Below, one piece after another: positions 1-10,658 of a DNA stretch of 64,000 bases. The stretch is from Glebionis coronaria (Eukaryota; Streptophyta; Magnoliopsida; Asterales; Asteraceae): contig CM046877.1 of the NCBI GenBank assembly GCA_025667525.1, forward strand, positions 623,184,262 through 623,248,261, given 5' to 3'. Position 1 is the stretch's first letter, and each line of letters starts with the position of its first letter. A model generated the notes under the pieces. It searched no databases, had not been told where the DNA came from, and saw nothing but the letters and a program-made list of their open reading frames with translations. The position numbers were made by a program, and so were the translations under genes.

Positions 1-501
1 AGACGGAATGTCTTTAATAACTAATGGCTTTCCGTATCCTATTGCAAGCAACGGATTCACCCAAGTAAATGTCATTTTGCTTAGAAAACTTGGTTCTTGT
101 AACTGGTTTGTATTTTCATGAACCAATAAAGGCTCGGATAAAGTCTTGTTCCCCCCTGCATAAAACTTAGTACTTAGTAACCAGCTCTTTTTATCAGAAC
201 ATGTTATTAAAAATCATAGCATCAATGCTACTTTTATGAATATATAAACAAGAAACAGAATACGAAGATACCATGCAGAGAAGCCATCTGCGTTTTCTCA
301 AATTAAATCACTGCTTCAATCCTCTACCAGCTAGCAAATCAACTTGTTCTCGATCACTTTAGCATGTACAGAACAAGTCTTAAACTTATTCTGCCATAAG
401 AAAATAATGTATGTCGACAATAGCTTTGATAGTCAGATATGTACAAATCCAGTCAATATTTTGTCTCTTCTAATATCGTCTTGCATCAGGAATGAACTTT
501 T
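1..501. other. non-coding, nothing recognised
   Basis: I see no open reading frame, RNA gene or repeat boundary that I can support here. The sequence is moderately AT-rich and is cut by the window edge, so it could be the flank of a feature lying to the left. Confidence 0.5.
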
Positions 502-1450
502 ACTATCTAAACCGTAATTTTGAGTTCCGAGCAGCTAGATCATTTTTTAGATAACTGATTTCTCTTAGCTTCTCTTAGCTGCCAAACGTGCTTTGTACTT
601 GTATTATATGTTGCACGGAAACGCCCCTCGGGTGCCGTGCCCGTCCCGGAAACGTTTCGGAAACGGGAAACGGCTGGAAACGCGGCGGAAACGTTTCCCC
701 AAAAAGGGAAACGTTTCCTGAAGATGGGAAACGCCGAGGCTCTAGCAGAAACGCGAAGGGAAACGTTTCTTGGGCTTTTAACACGTTTCTGGGCTAGTTT
801 TTGGGCCATGAAACATTTTTTGGTCTATTTATATTGTATAAACATATTGTAGGTCGTCATATCTTCTAACAAACCTTTAAAAATTGATTATCAGTATTTG
901 TTTAATGTTAAGTATATGTTATGTCTCACTATCGGTATTTATTTTTTCTTGTTTTATCGGTTAAAAATTCATGTTTATTTAATTTATTAATAAATATTTA
1001 TAAAAAACAAAAACGTTTCTAGCCGTACACGTTTCATGGATTTTGGGACATTGACGTTTCTAAGTACCCGTCCCCGTCCCCGTTCCCGTTTCCGTATCCG
1101 TCTCCGTGCAACATAGCTTGTATTTATATACAGAAAATAAAATCTATTTCGAATTGTTAAAACTTATATTTTCCGTTTGCTATCACACATATACAAAAAT
1201 GAGATTCATGATCTTTGTAAATTGACATCTAAGTTATCATGAAAATTTTTGACTGAATTTGTTTAAATGTTGCTATCATTGTGTTATGATATGACTTTGT
1301 TAAGGCCTTATTATCTGACCTTTTGGCCGCTAATCCACGGGGTTTGAGCCTATGCTACATGCTCACACAGACTCCAATGGGAAGGTTGGCGTGGCCAGTT
1401 CAGACCAAGCAAGAATTGAACTTGAGACCTATTACATTTTAGTGATGATA
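502..1450. repeat. proximal copy of a diverged local duplication
   Basis: Two blocks here (about 502-605 and 1281-1450) recur in the same order at about 1959-2057 and 2119-2335. Shared words include the CAGCTAGATCATTTTTTAG block and the GGGAAGGTTGGCGTGGCCA block. The proximal copy is longer because a 511-bp MITE is inserted in it, and it also has a short local doubling of TCTCTTAGCT. Divergence is clear (substitutions and small indels), so the duplication is not recent. I see no coding content, and whether the unit is itself an old transposon is unknown. Confidence 0.7.
606..1116. mobile_element. non-autonomous hAT-like MITE (511 bp)
   Basis: The ends form terminal inverted repeats: ATATGTTGCACGGA on the left and, read from the right end inward, CTATGTTGCACGGA. 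The element is flanked on both sides by the identical 8-bp word CTTGTATT (598-605 and 1117-1124), the target-site length typical of the hAT superfamily. Both subterminal regions are packed with GGAAACG/CGTTTCC words (about a dozen on the left, with related GGGACGGGGACGGG words on the right), like the subterminal transposase-binding repeats of hAT elements. No transposase ORF fits, so it must be mobilised in trans. The duplicated copy of this locus further right has a single CTTGTATT (2050-2057) and no insert, which is direct evidence for insertion. Confidence 0.85.
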
Positions 1451-1958
1451 GTCGGTGATTCATTAGGCTGACTTTCCGTTTAATTAGCATAAATAGCGGA
1501 AGTTTTTTTTTTGTTAACCATGGTTTCCGCTCGTTAGGCTGACTTGATATGTCAGAAAGTACTGTCTCAATCAAAGTGATTACTTGAATTTATTTAGAAG
1601 ACATATATTCGTAACAGTTGTATTAACTTTTATATTGAATGAGAAGACACGAGCAACCTTAACGTTGATTATGGGCTATTAGCTAGAAGATCCTCATCTA
1701 AAATTATAGATGGCCTCCAACGGCTGAAGTTACCCTTTCGTTGTATTTTTGTACAAATTCATGTAATATACCTTTGTATACTTTGGTGTGGGTCTAACTT
1801 AGAATGTTCAGTACATGTTGTGTCGATGTCTGTTTAGGTACTGCTATCAAAATGGTAAAAAGAAGCAAGTATAGTCTGTTCATGATAGTTGATACCATAT
1901 CCATTATTCCAATGTGTTCAGTAATCGATCTGGTCGTTGGTCCACCATATGGACTTCA
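1451..1958. other. non-coding spacer
   Basis: AT-rich sequence between the two duplicated blocks. The only ORFs are short and show no recognisable composition or motif. Nothing else is supported. Confidence 0.5.
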
Positions 1959-2335
1959 CTATCTAAACTGTAATTTAGAGTTTCCGGGCGGGGCAGCTAG
2001 ATCATTTTTTAGATAACTGATTTCCCTTAGCTGCCAAACATTCTTTGTACTTGTATTTTTACAAGCAGTTAGATGTTAGCGCTTGTTTTCTTCGGTGTGT
2101 CTAACACGGGTTTGTTCGTGTTGTGATTATGTTATACTTCCATGACTTTGTAAGGCATTATCATCTAAAGTAGCAGCTGATTCTTTTTTTGTGACGGTTT
2201 TTAGTCTTTTGGCCGACTAATCCATGGGTTGGATGATCCCACGTTACACGCCCACACAGACTCCAACCAGACAAAGTCCACCCTTTAGGGGAAGGTTGGC
2301 GTGGCCACTTCGGACCAAGCAAGAATTGATAGTCA
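1959..2335. repeat. distal copy of the local duplication (empty MITE site)
   Basis: This is the second copy of the duplicated blocks described for the 502-1450 region, without the MITE. It reads straight through a single CTTGTATT target word at 2050-2057. It therefore preserves the pre-insertion state, although the base-level match just beyond the target word is poor because the copies have diverged. Confidence 0.7.
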
Positions 2336-2767
2336 CAAGTTATTATTTATCAGTTGGCATAACATAGTCGAAACCTTATGGTTCAAGGCTTCAGGCCGCG
2401 AATTATTGGTGATACTATTAACAATAAATTGGATATGATGATAGTCCCTGCTTGACTTACCATGTATGCGTGATTTAGGGTTTCTAGAACATTTAGATAT
2501 CTAAGATCATCTTTTAAGATTGTAGTGTCTTTCGATGCTTGAATGTACTTTTTCATTTCCGAGCCAATAAATGTGCAATTTATGTTGAGTTCCTATCAAC
2601 GAGCTGAGTACCTCGAACACAAGCAAACGATTCACAGTTAAGAGGTAAAATCACGTAACAGCAAATGAAAATATATCGTCTATCCATTGATGTGTATCCA
2701 TCGAAGATGAGAATGAGAACTAATGAAATTTCTTTCATTAATACCATATCTAGCATGTCATTGTCAC
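2336..2767. other. non-coding flank of element A
   Basis: No gene or repeat is supported here. It ends in GTCAC (2763-2767), the left target duplication of the adjoining LTR element. Confidence 0.5.
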
Positions 2768-3126
2768 TGATGGAATCAGTCCCTCACACCCCGACCACTC
2801 GATAACACCAATCAAAACAGCAAGTTTGGTGTTAATACTTGTGTTTATTAAACGTGGAAACTGATGATTACACTAAACAAGAACTACCTAAGGCTTTATA
2901 TAGCCTTTACAAGAATACAAATAGGGAACAAACTACCCACTAACTTTTCCTATAGAACCGGTATACATTGAGTAGTGACCCATGCACTCTCAACTTCCAA
3001 TATACTCCGTCAAAATGACTACTAAATCAAACTACCAATTATAACCTATTTCATGCATATACCTAAGTGACTTGTAAAGCTAAATTAGCCATGCATAGTA
3101 CGTGAACACAACTTATTAAACCAACA
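2768..3126 (-). repeat. element A, LTR 1
   Basis: First of three near-identical LTRs. It has a 6-bp deletion and a few substitutions relative to the other two near its TGATGG end. A TATATAAAG-like TATA box (minus sense) lies near 2895-2905, so transcription would run leftward. Confidence 0.85.
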
Positions 3127-3404
3127 ATCACCCCTTTAATTGGTTTGTTCACGTCACCCTAGTCACGTCTTTCGAACCATCTCGTTTCTCGACTTTTCCC
3201 GGACACATCTAAATCATCTTGTTGAATGCAACTTCCAACGTCATTCAACACTCCCTGTGTTGAAGTCTTCATTGTCTTTCAAACTTTCTTGCTATCTTTC
3301 TTGCGAACGTTCTTGCTAGCGTTCTTGCCACGGTCTTGCTTCATTCCTGTTCTTGCTCCGGTCTTTTATCTCTTGATCGAGATAAAGATTTTGTTTGGTC
3401 TTTT

Positions 3405-3865
3405 TTATGAATCTTCGGTCTAATTGATTCAATAATTAGGTCATCGGTCTTTAGTTCAACAGCATCTTTCGGTCTTATGCTGTTGAAATTCGGTCTTCGG
3501 CTGTTAAAGCTCCGGTCTCGACAACCCGCCGGTCATGGTTATCTCTTTCGGGTCTTCGGTCTAATCTTTCTTAGGTGAGCATTCGGTCTTTTGTCACCTA
3601 TGTCGGTCTAGGTGTTGCCCGGTCTTTTGCATCTCCTCGGTCTTCTCTTGTTAGAGTCGGTCTTGTCGGTCTTCGGTCTCACGCCGGAGCTTCCTCGGTC
3701 TTCTCTACGGCGTCGGTCTTTTTCTGGTCTTCTTTTCTTTCTCGAGCAACATGCGGTCACAGTCTCGGTCTTGGTTGCCTCGTTCGGTCTCGGTCTTGAC
3801 TTTCTCGGTCTGGGCGCCACCGTTCTTTTGCGGTTCGTCAGCCCACTCGGTCTCACACTTCCTTC
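3405..3865. repeat. dispersed CGGTCTT motif array in internal region 1 of A
   Basis: The heptamer CGGTCTT (AAGACCG on the element's sense strand), or one-base variants, recurs more than twenty times at irregular spacing of about 10-30 bp. The same array recurs in the second internal at about 4640-5095. The irregular spacing argues against a simple slippage microsatellite. Open frames across it are compositional by-products rather than genes. Confidence 0.75.
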
Positions 3866-3977
3866 AGCAAGTCACATTACATTGCTGGTGCTTTCTTCTT
3901 TCATTTTCCTTAGTACATCGAAGGCATTCGGTCCACTATTTCTTGCCATACACCAGGTATGAGCCCAATGACCTAGC

Positions 3978-3990
3978 TCTAGATACCAAA
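3978..3990 (-). promoter_or_regulatory. primer-binding site of element A (copy 1)
   Basis: On the minus strand this reads TTTGGTATCTAGAGC immediately downstream of the LTR end, matching the initiator-Met tRNA primer site with one inserted base. The same site recurs at 5223-5235 beside the third LTR. Confidence 0.7.
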
Positions 3991-4355
3991 TGATGGAATC
4001 AGTCCCTCACACCCGGACTCAAACCACTCGATAACACCAATCAAAACAACAAGTTTGGTGTTAATACTAGTGTTTATTAAACGTGGAAACTGATGATTAC
4101 ATTAAACAAGAACTACCTAAGGCTTTATATAGCCTTTACAAGAATACAAATAGGGAACAAACTACCCACTAACTTTTCCTATAGAACCGGTATACATTGA
4201 GTAGTGACCCATGCACTCTCAACTTCCAATATACTCCGTCAAAATAACTACTAAATCAAACTACCAATTATAACCTATTTCATGCATATACCTAAGTGAC
4301 TTGTAAAGCTAAATTAGCCATGCATAGTACGTGAACACAACTTATTAAACCAACA
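3991..4355 (-). repeat. element A, LTR 2 (middle, shared)
   Basis: Middle LTR, with a primer site on its left and a polypurine tract on its right. It acts both as the 5' LTR of one unit and the 3' LTR of the other. This is the expected product of LTR-LTR unequal exchange. Confidence 0.85.
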
Positions 4356-5235
4356 ATCACCCCTTTAATTGGTTTGTTCACGTCACCCTAGTCACGTCTT
4401 TCGAACCATCTCGTTTCTCGACTTTTCCCGGACACATCTAAATCATCTTGTTGAATGCAACTTCCAACGCCATTCAACACTCCCTGTGTTGAAGTCTTCA
4501 TTGTCTTTCAAACTTTCTTGCTATCTTTCTTGCGAACGTTCTTGCTAGCGTTCTTGCCACGGTCTTGCTTCATTCCTGTTCTTGCTCCGGTATTTTATCT
4601 CTTGATCGAGATAAAGATTTTGTTTGGTCTTTTTTATGAATCTTCGGTCTAATTGATTCAATAATTAGGTCATCGGTCTTTAGTTCAACAGTATCTTTCG
4701 GTCTTATGCTGTTGAAATTCGGTCTTCGGCTGTTAAAGCTCCGGTCTCGACAACCCGTCGGTCATGGTTATCTCTTTCGGGTCTTTGGTCTAATCTTTCT
4801 TAGGTGAGCCTTCGGTCTTTTGTCACCTATGTCGGTCTAGGTGTTGCCCGGTCTTTTGCATCTCCTCGGTCTTCTCTTGTTAGAGTCGGTCTTGTCGGTC
4901 TTCGGTCTCACGCCGGAGCTTCCTCGGTCTTCTCTACGGCGTCGGTCTTTTTCTGGTCTTCTTTTCTTTCTCGAGCAACATGCGGTCACAGTCTCGGTCT
5001 TGGTTGCCTCGTTCGGTCTCGGTCTTGACTTTCTCGGTCTGGGTGCCACCGTGCCACCGTTCTTTTGCGGTTCGTCAGCCCACTCGGTCTCACACTTCCT
5101 TCAGCAAGTCACATTACATTGCTGGTGCTTTCTTCTTTCATTTTCCTTAGTACATCGAAGGCATTCGGTCCACTCTTTCTTGCCATACACCAATACACCA
5201 GGTATGAGCCCAATGACCTAGCTCTAGATACCAAA

Positions 5236-5600
5236 TGATAGAATCAGTCCCTCACACCCGGACTCAAACCACTCGATAACACCAATCAAAACAGCAAGTT
5301 TGGTGTTAATACTAGTGTTTATTAAACGTGGAAACTGATGATTACATTAAACAAGAACTACCTAAGGCTTTATATAGCCTTTACAAGAATACAAATAGGG
5401 AACAAACTACCCACTAACTTTTCTTATAGAACCGGTATACATTGAGTAGTGACCCATGCACTCTCAACTTCCAATATACTCGGTCAAAATGACTACTAAA
5501 TCAAACTACCAATTATAACCTATTTCATGCATATACCTAAGTGACTTGTAAAGCTAAATTAGCCATGCATAGTACGTGAACACAAATTATTAAACCAACA
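5236..5600 (-). repeat. element A, LTR 3
   Basis: Rightmost LTR. It starts TGATAGAATC (one change from TGATGGAATC) and ends ACCAACA, followed directly by the right GTCAC target repeat. Confidence 0.85.
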
Positions 5601-5656
5601 GTCACTTGGACGTCAAGTCTTAGAGCATCTACAACGGGAAAAACGATAAAAGACTT

Positions 5657-6038
5657 TGTTGTACGATACCGACAATAAACCCGAAGTTCGATAGCGCGGA
5701 ACCGCTAGATCGCGAGTTGTATTGATCACAAGTAGCGAACACGAGAGACTACAAAGAACCGACAAATATATGCACACGATATACACTCAACTACCTCTTT
5801 ATTAATAACCCTAATAAAGACTATATTGACGAAGAAGAATTCAGTGAACTAGGATCCCCTCATTCCTATCTATAGAGATGAGGGGTAGGCACCTCCTTAA
5901 GTCAAATAGGAAACTTCCTATAAATCAACTTAAAAGATTAGCCTAAATACTTCCTAATACAAGTCTATTCCTAATCTATATTACAAAGTACACTTAAGTC
6001 CCTAACCTATGTTTAATATTACTCCTGATATTCTAACA
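5657..6038 (-). repeat. element B, left LTR (382 bp)
   Basis: Read on the minus strand it runs TGTTAGAATATC...GTACAACA and matches the LTR at 20628-21011 along its whole length, with substitutions and small indels. To its right (upstream in element sense) is a purine tract AAGATGGAAAT, so it sits at the 3' LTR position of a minus-strand element. Confidence 0.85.
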
Positions 6039-6077
6039 ATTTCCATCTTAGGAGTAACACTTAAACATATCCGATAC

Positions 6078-6296
6078 TCAACACCTTTTACCGGTGTTGG
6101 AACCTCGGACCCGGAACCACCTTGTTGACCAGGCATTGTACTTCTGTAATTTCCCTAGATTAGCTTCCATATACTCCTTCACGTTCTTCTTCTCAAAAAC
6201 ATTACCCTTCGCACCCTCTTGACCAGGTACTCTGGTTACCATAATGTTTGCCCTCACCTTTATACCAAGGTGTACCTTTTCCGGCTCATTTACCAA
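6078..6296 (-). pseudogene. 72-residue ORF in the 3' part of element B, unrecognised
   Basis: This frame encodes a charged, hydrophilic peptide (starts MVNEPEKVHLG, ends SNTGKRC) just upstream of the purine tract and the left LTR. I recognise no gag, protease or other retroelement motif in it. It may be the C-terminal relic of an element-encoded protein or chance coding in a non-autonomous element. Element G has removed its upstream context. Confidence 0.25.
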
Positions 6297-6352
6297 GCAG
6301 CCCGTGTTTGTCTTTTCTTCAGGTTATTTGTCCTCCAACCGTCTTTGAGCCA

Positions 6353-6933
6353 TGATGACGTATAGTCCCTAGTCGGGCTGGATAGTTCGACTCGCGGGTA
6401 CTACCCATAATCATGAATGGACTAATACTTATGCGATGCGCGCACAGCCCAGGAGGCCCGGTAAGTCGTTGTCGCACATACGGTTTATTACTTAACTGTG
6501 TCCTCGTCGCACGGCGACATGATCAAACAAGAATATAATCTATCATATAGATATACTCGCCCAAAGGGAAGAGATATACTCTTGCCTCGGTTATGCGATA
6601 AGGATCAAGCTATTGTGGGTCATTATCTCTTCCTTTGGCCGCAAGAGTAGGAGAGCCCAACCAGGACTCTCTCGGGTATAAAAGGAACCCCATAGGTTCC
6701 ACAAAGGTACGATACACACAATACTCTAAACCCACACATATCACTCAAACCGATTACTTACTCTCACGTCGGAGTCTAATCATGGGACAAGCGCCCACGG
6801 TAAGCCTAAAAGTGTCTCTTTAATGTGCAGGGTCTTCAAACAAGTTTCACTTGGTGCAAGAGCCGGAGTCCACAAGACCCCGAATTAAGCCTAATTCGGG
6901 TCTAGCTAGGAACATCCAACTTTTGTATCAACA
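6353..6933 (+). repeat. element G, 5' LTR (581 bp)
   Basis: Starts TGATGACGTATAGTCC and ends TTTGTATCAACA. It contains a strong TATA box (TATAAAAGG, about 6677-6685) in the position expected for the U3/R boundary, so transcription would run rightward. Confidence 0.9.
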
Positions 6934-6935
6934 AG

Positions 6936-6954
6936 TTGGCGCCATCCGTGGGAC
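6936..6954 (+). promoter_or_regulatory. primer-binding site of element G
   Basis: TTGGCGCCATCCGTGGGAC begins two bases after the LTR end. The TGGCGCC core is characteristic of Tat/Athila-type Ty3/gypsy elements. It recurs at about 9649-9667 in the duplicated copy. Confidence 0.7.
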
Positions 6955-6974
6955 CCTACACGGAACTCTGAAAG

Positions 6975-7571
6975 ATGAACAAAGGCGGCACAAACCCATC
7001 CCATTCAAAGGGCGGACCTAAAAAGCCACAAGGCCCACCCTTGGGAAACGAATCAGTCAACAACCCAGGGCGGGGATTGGGAGGAAAAGCACCACAAGTG
7101 CCTACCCCCTCACCGTTTACCCCCATCCCGCAGGCAGCAGGAGATGCCGCGTCTTCACGTGAAACCCCTGCTATACAACTTAGCAAAGCCTTAAACACAA
7201 GGACTGAGCCAACACTACAAACCGTAGTAGAAACCACTCCTGAACCTAGTCAGGACATGAGCGAATACGTGGAAAAGAACTTCGCAGACTTGGTGCCACT
7301 CATGAAAGCACAAATGAAGGCAAACTCGGCAAGGGATTTAAGGGTCAGCCTAGACTTCGATAGAGAGCTTAAAGCTCTGGAAGGATCAAGTTCCAAAAAG
7401 GAACTTCGAAAAGAAAAAATGGAAAAAAGGAAGGAAGAAGAACTATATGCGTCGACACCTCGCACTGATGCGCCATTCATTGAAAGCGCGCTGTCTCTAC
7501 ACGACTCTGATAGTTCAAGAGGGGAGGATGTTTTCCTCACACCCGCAAACAACAGGCGACATACTAAGTAA
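6975..7571 (+). pseudogene. element G gag, N-terminal ORF, copy 1
   Basis: A 198-residue frame that starts MNKGGTNPSHSKGG shortly after the primer site. It is rich in Gly/Pro at first and then in Lys/Glu (KKELRKEKMEKRKEEE). This fits the poorly conserved N-terminal extension of Tat-type Gag. It is followed in other frames by short fragments up to the conserved gag domain, so at least one frameshift or stop separates the two. An identical frame is present in the second tandem copy. Confidence 0.55.
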
Positions 7572-7945
7572 AGGACATGTTAGGACCCAACCCAAGGGAA
7601 TTCAACGCGTCGGCTAAGCCATACCCGCTTCGACAAAGTGCCCTTAAAAGGTTTGAGTCACTAGAAGGAAGTCCTTTCTCAGGATCCTATATACAGGAAC
7701 GCAACAGGAGCGCTAGAAATTCTCAGCGGAAAACTTTCACAAGTGAAAAGTTATCAGACTCTGATCTCAGCGATCGTCATCCACGATGAAAGAGGGTTGT
7801 TTCTTCATCCTCAGAGACCTCCGAATCCTCAGGGCGCGACAGGAAACTTCGTTGAATAACCAAGCATTCGAGAATGCGCACGGATGAATAATGATCTCTA
7901 CCATGGCGCCGTGACAGAGGAAGTGCGTTTTCAAAACGGATTACT

Positions 7946-8635
7946 ATGTTTAAAGATAGCACGAAAAGACGAATTTCGTCTAATGTAAAAACCTATGATG
8001 GAACAACAGACCCGGACGACCACCTGAAGGTGTTCGAATCCCACGCAGGAATAGAGCAATGGCTAGAAGTAGTGTGGTGCCACATGTTTAATTCAACTCT
8101 AATTGGGAATGCTCGAAACTGGTTTGATAGGATTCAACGAAGAAGCATCAATGGTTTCGAGGAGTTAAGGAAGGCGTTCAGAAGGAACTATGTCAAGCAA
8201 AAGAAGTGCGACAAGAGCCCCGTGTGACTCGCGAGGGTGAAGCAGCGACACAATGAAAGTCTGGAAGATTTTATGGAGCACTTCAAATCTGAGTGCAACC
8301 AGATCAAGGAGTGCCCAGAGATCTTGAAGATTTCAGGGTTCCTTGTAGGCATCACTAATCCAGATCTAATAAGAAAACTAAACGATAGGACCCCAGAAAC
8401 ATTTGACAGAGTGATGAAGAGGGTCCGCGCGTTTATTCAAGGAGAAACAGCAACAGCAGACAGCCGACAAGCGGCCTCGAATTTCAAATTCCAAGACCGA
8501 TCGAGGAAGCAGTCTTATGGCCAGAACATTAGCCGTACTTTGGACTTCCGTAGTACAACGAAGCCTGCGCACAAAAAAACAGTAAATTCACCCCATTGCA
8601 AAAAACTAGGGAGATATTCCTCTCTGAAGGCGTGA
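7946..8635 (+). pseudogene. element G gag domain (PF03732-like), copy 1
   Basis: The reading frame holds the conserved retrotransposon gag core: YDGTTDPDDHLKVFES, then WCHMFNSTLIGNARNWFD, then FEELRKAFRRNYV. A single in-frame TGA (8225-8227) interrupts it just before the VKQRHNESLEDFMEHF block, which continues in the same frame. Both tandem copies carry this stop, so it predates the duplication. A CCHC-like knuckle (CEYHNDKGHATNEC) lies in another frame near 8596-8784. The protein would form the virus-like particle in the cytoplasm, but this copy is broken. Confidence 0.8.
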
Positions 8636-9065
8636 ATTTCTCGAAGCCCAGCCCAATGATCGGTCCAGCAAACAAAAGGGACAACAACAAGCACTGTGAG
8701 TATCACAATGATAAGGGACACGCTACGAATGAGTGTATCCAACTAAAAAGGCACATTGAGAGTCTTGTTAAGGATGGTAACTGAACCACCTTATACGGGA
8801 CTGGAAAAGGGGATCGATGCAAAGAAGAATGAAGCCAGAAATCCAAAAGAAAAGCCCATAACCATCTACATGGTACAAATGGGGAAGTCACACATGCAGA
8901 GGAGAACAATACAAGAGTTCTCGTATGACAAGGAGATATTGTTCCTCGTTCTTACCGATATAGATAATTGTCTTATACCAAGGTGTACCTTTTCTTGCTC
9001 ATTTACCAAGCAGCCCGTGTTTGTCTTTTCTTCAGGTTATTTGTCCTCCAACCGTCTTTGAGCCA

Positions 9066-9646
9066 TGATGACGTATAGTCCCTAGTCGGGCTGGATAGTT
9101 CGACTCGCGGGTACTACCCATAATCAGGAATGGACTAATACTTATGCGATGCGCGCACAACCCAGGAGGCCCGGTAAGTCGTTGTCGCACATACGGTTTA
9201 TTACTTAACTGTGTCCTCGTCGCACGGCGACATGATCAAACAAGAATATAATCTATCATATAGATATACTCGCCCAAAGGGAAGAGATATACTCTTGCCT
9301 CGGTTATGCGATAAGGATCAAGCTATTGTGGGTCATTATCTCTTCCTTTGGCCGCAAGAGTAGGAGAGCCCAGCCAGGACTCTCTCGGGTATAAAAGGAA
9401 CCCCATAGGTTCCACAAAGGTACGATACACACAATACTCTAAACCCACACATATCACTCAAACCGATTACTTACTCTCACGTCGGAGTCTAATCATGGGA
9501 CAAGCGCCCACGGTAAGCCTAAAAGTGTCTCTTTAATGTGCAGGGTCTTCAAACAAGTTTCACTTGGTGCAAGAGCCGGAGTCCACAAGACCCCGAATTA
9601 AGCCTAATTCGGGTCTAACTAGGAACATCCAACTTTTGTATCAACA
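9066..9646 (+). repeat. element G, duplicated LTR (second tandem copy)
   Basis: Near-identical to the LTR at 6353-6933 and preceded by the same 92 bp of element B. It is a by-product of the 2713-bp duplication, not a separate insertion. Confidence 0.9.
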
Positions 9647-9687
9647 AGTTGGCGCCATCCGTGGGACCCTACACGGAACTCTGAAAG

Positions 9688-10284
9688 ATGAACAAAGGCG
9701 GCACAAACCCATCCCATTCAAAGGGCGGACCTAAAAAGCCACAAGGCCCACCCTTGGGAAACGAATCAGTCAACAACCCAGGGCGGGGATTGGGAGGAAA
9801 AGCACCACAAGTGCCTACCCCCTCACCGTTTACCCCCATCCCGCAGGCAGCAGGAGATGCCGCGTCTTCACGTGAAACCCCTGCTATACAACTTAGCAAA
9901 GCCTTAAACACAAGGACTGAGCCAACACTACAAACCGTAGTAGAAACCACTCCTGAACCTAGTCAGGACATGAGCGAATACGTGGAAAAGAACTTCGCAG
10001 ACTTGGTGCCACTCATGAAAGCACAAATGAAGGCAAACTCGGCAAGGGATTTAAGGGTCAGCCTAGACTTCGATAGAGAGCTTAAAGCTCTGGAAGGATC
10101 AAGTTCCAAAAAGGAACTTCGAAAAGAAAAAATGGAAAAAAGGAAGGAAGAAGAACTATATGCGTCGACACCTCGCACTGATGCGCCATTCATTGAAAGC
10201 GCGCTGTCTCTACACGACTCTGATAGTTCAAGAGGGGAGGATGTTTTCCTCACACCCGCAAACAACAGGCGACATACTAAGTAA
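9688..10284 (+). pseudogene. element G gag, N-terminal ORF, copy 2
   Basis: Duplicate of the 198-residue frame at 6975-7571 with the same translation. No new information beyond its linkage to the remaining pol region. Confidence 0.55.
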
Positions 10285-10658
10285 AGGACATGTTAGGACC
10301 CAACCCAAGGGAATTCAACGCGTCGGCTAAGCCATACCCGCTTCGACAAAGTGCCCTTAAAAGGTTTGAGTCACTAGAAGGAAGTCCTTTCTCAGGATCC
10401 TATATACAGGAACCCAACAGGAGCGCTAGAAATTCTCAGCGGAAAACTTTCACAAGTGAAAAGTTATCAGACTCTGATCTCAGCGATCGTCATCCACGAT
10501 GAAAGAGGGTTGTTTCTTCATCCTCAGAGACCTCCGAATCCTCAGGGCGCGACAGGAAACTTCGTTGAATAACCAAGCATTCGAGAATGCGCACGGATGA
10601 ATAATGATCTCTACCATGGCGCCGTGACAGAGGGAGTGCGTTTTCAAAACGGATTACT

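Larger units (their letters stand above)
2768..5600 (-). mobile_element. element A: small non-autonomous LTR retrotransposon with three LTRs and two internals
   Basis: The structure is LTR-internal-LTR-internal-LTR, read on the minus strand. LTRs are about 359, 365 and 365 bp and internals about 864 and 880 bp. The whole array is flanked by GTCAC on both sides (2763-2767 and 5601-5605). The LTRs run TGATGGAATC...ACCAACA on the plus strand, that is TG...CA in either sense. Next to the LTR ends are a tRNA-iMet-like primer site (minus strand TGGTATCTAGAGC, one base longer than the usual TGGTATCAGAGC) and a purine tract (AAAGGGGTGAT). No gag or pol domain is visible in any frame, so the element depended on enzymes from another element. 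The tandem form with one outer target duplication points to unequal recombination between LTRs after a single insertion. Confidence 0.9.
6260..8972. repeat. first copy of a 2713-bp tandem duplication
   Basis: This segment is repeated directly after itself (8973-11685) with very few substitutions, period 2713 bp. The unit begins about 93 bp to the left of element G (inside element B) and ends inside G's gag-protease region. The breakpoints are therefore unrelated to the LTR ends, and LTR-LTR exchange cannot explain it. At the junction, GATAATTG is joined to TTATACCAAGG with two extra bases (TC). A recent segmental duplication or an assembly duplication would both fit. Confidence 0.9.

Noticed and set aside
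540..852. Short ORFs on both strands at the left end of the hAT-like MITE
   Set aside because: They translate the GGAAACG repeats and cross the MITE boundary, so they are not genes.
3575..5221. ORFs of 65-126 residues rich in Ser/Leu/Phe in element A
   Set aside because: They arise from the CGGTCTT array, change frame between the two internal copies, and have no conserved domain.
2768..5600. CRISPR-like or satellite array
   Set aside because: The 1.2-kb repetition is explained by LTRs, a primer site, a purine tract and a target duplication. Plants have no CRISPR arrays.
5606..5651. MITE terminus at AGAGCATCTACAACGGGAAA
   Set aside because: The word resembles ends of some plant MITEs, but only one end is present and the segment is 46 bp long.
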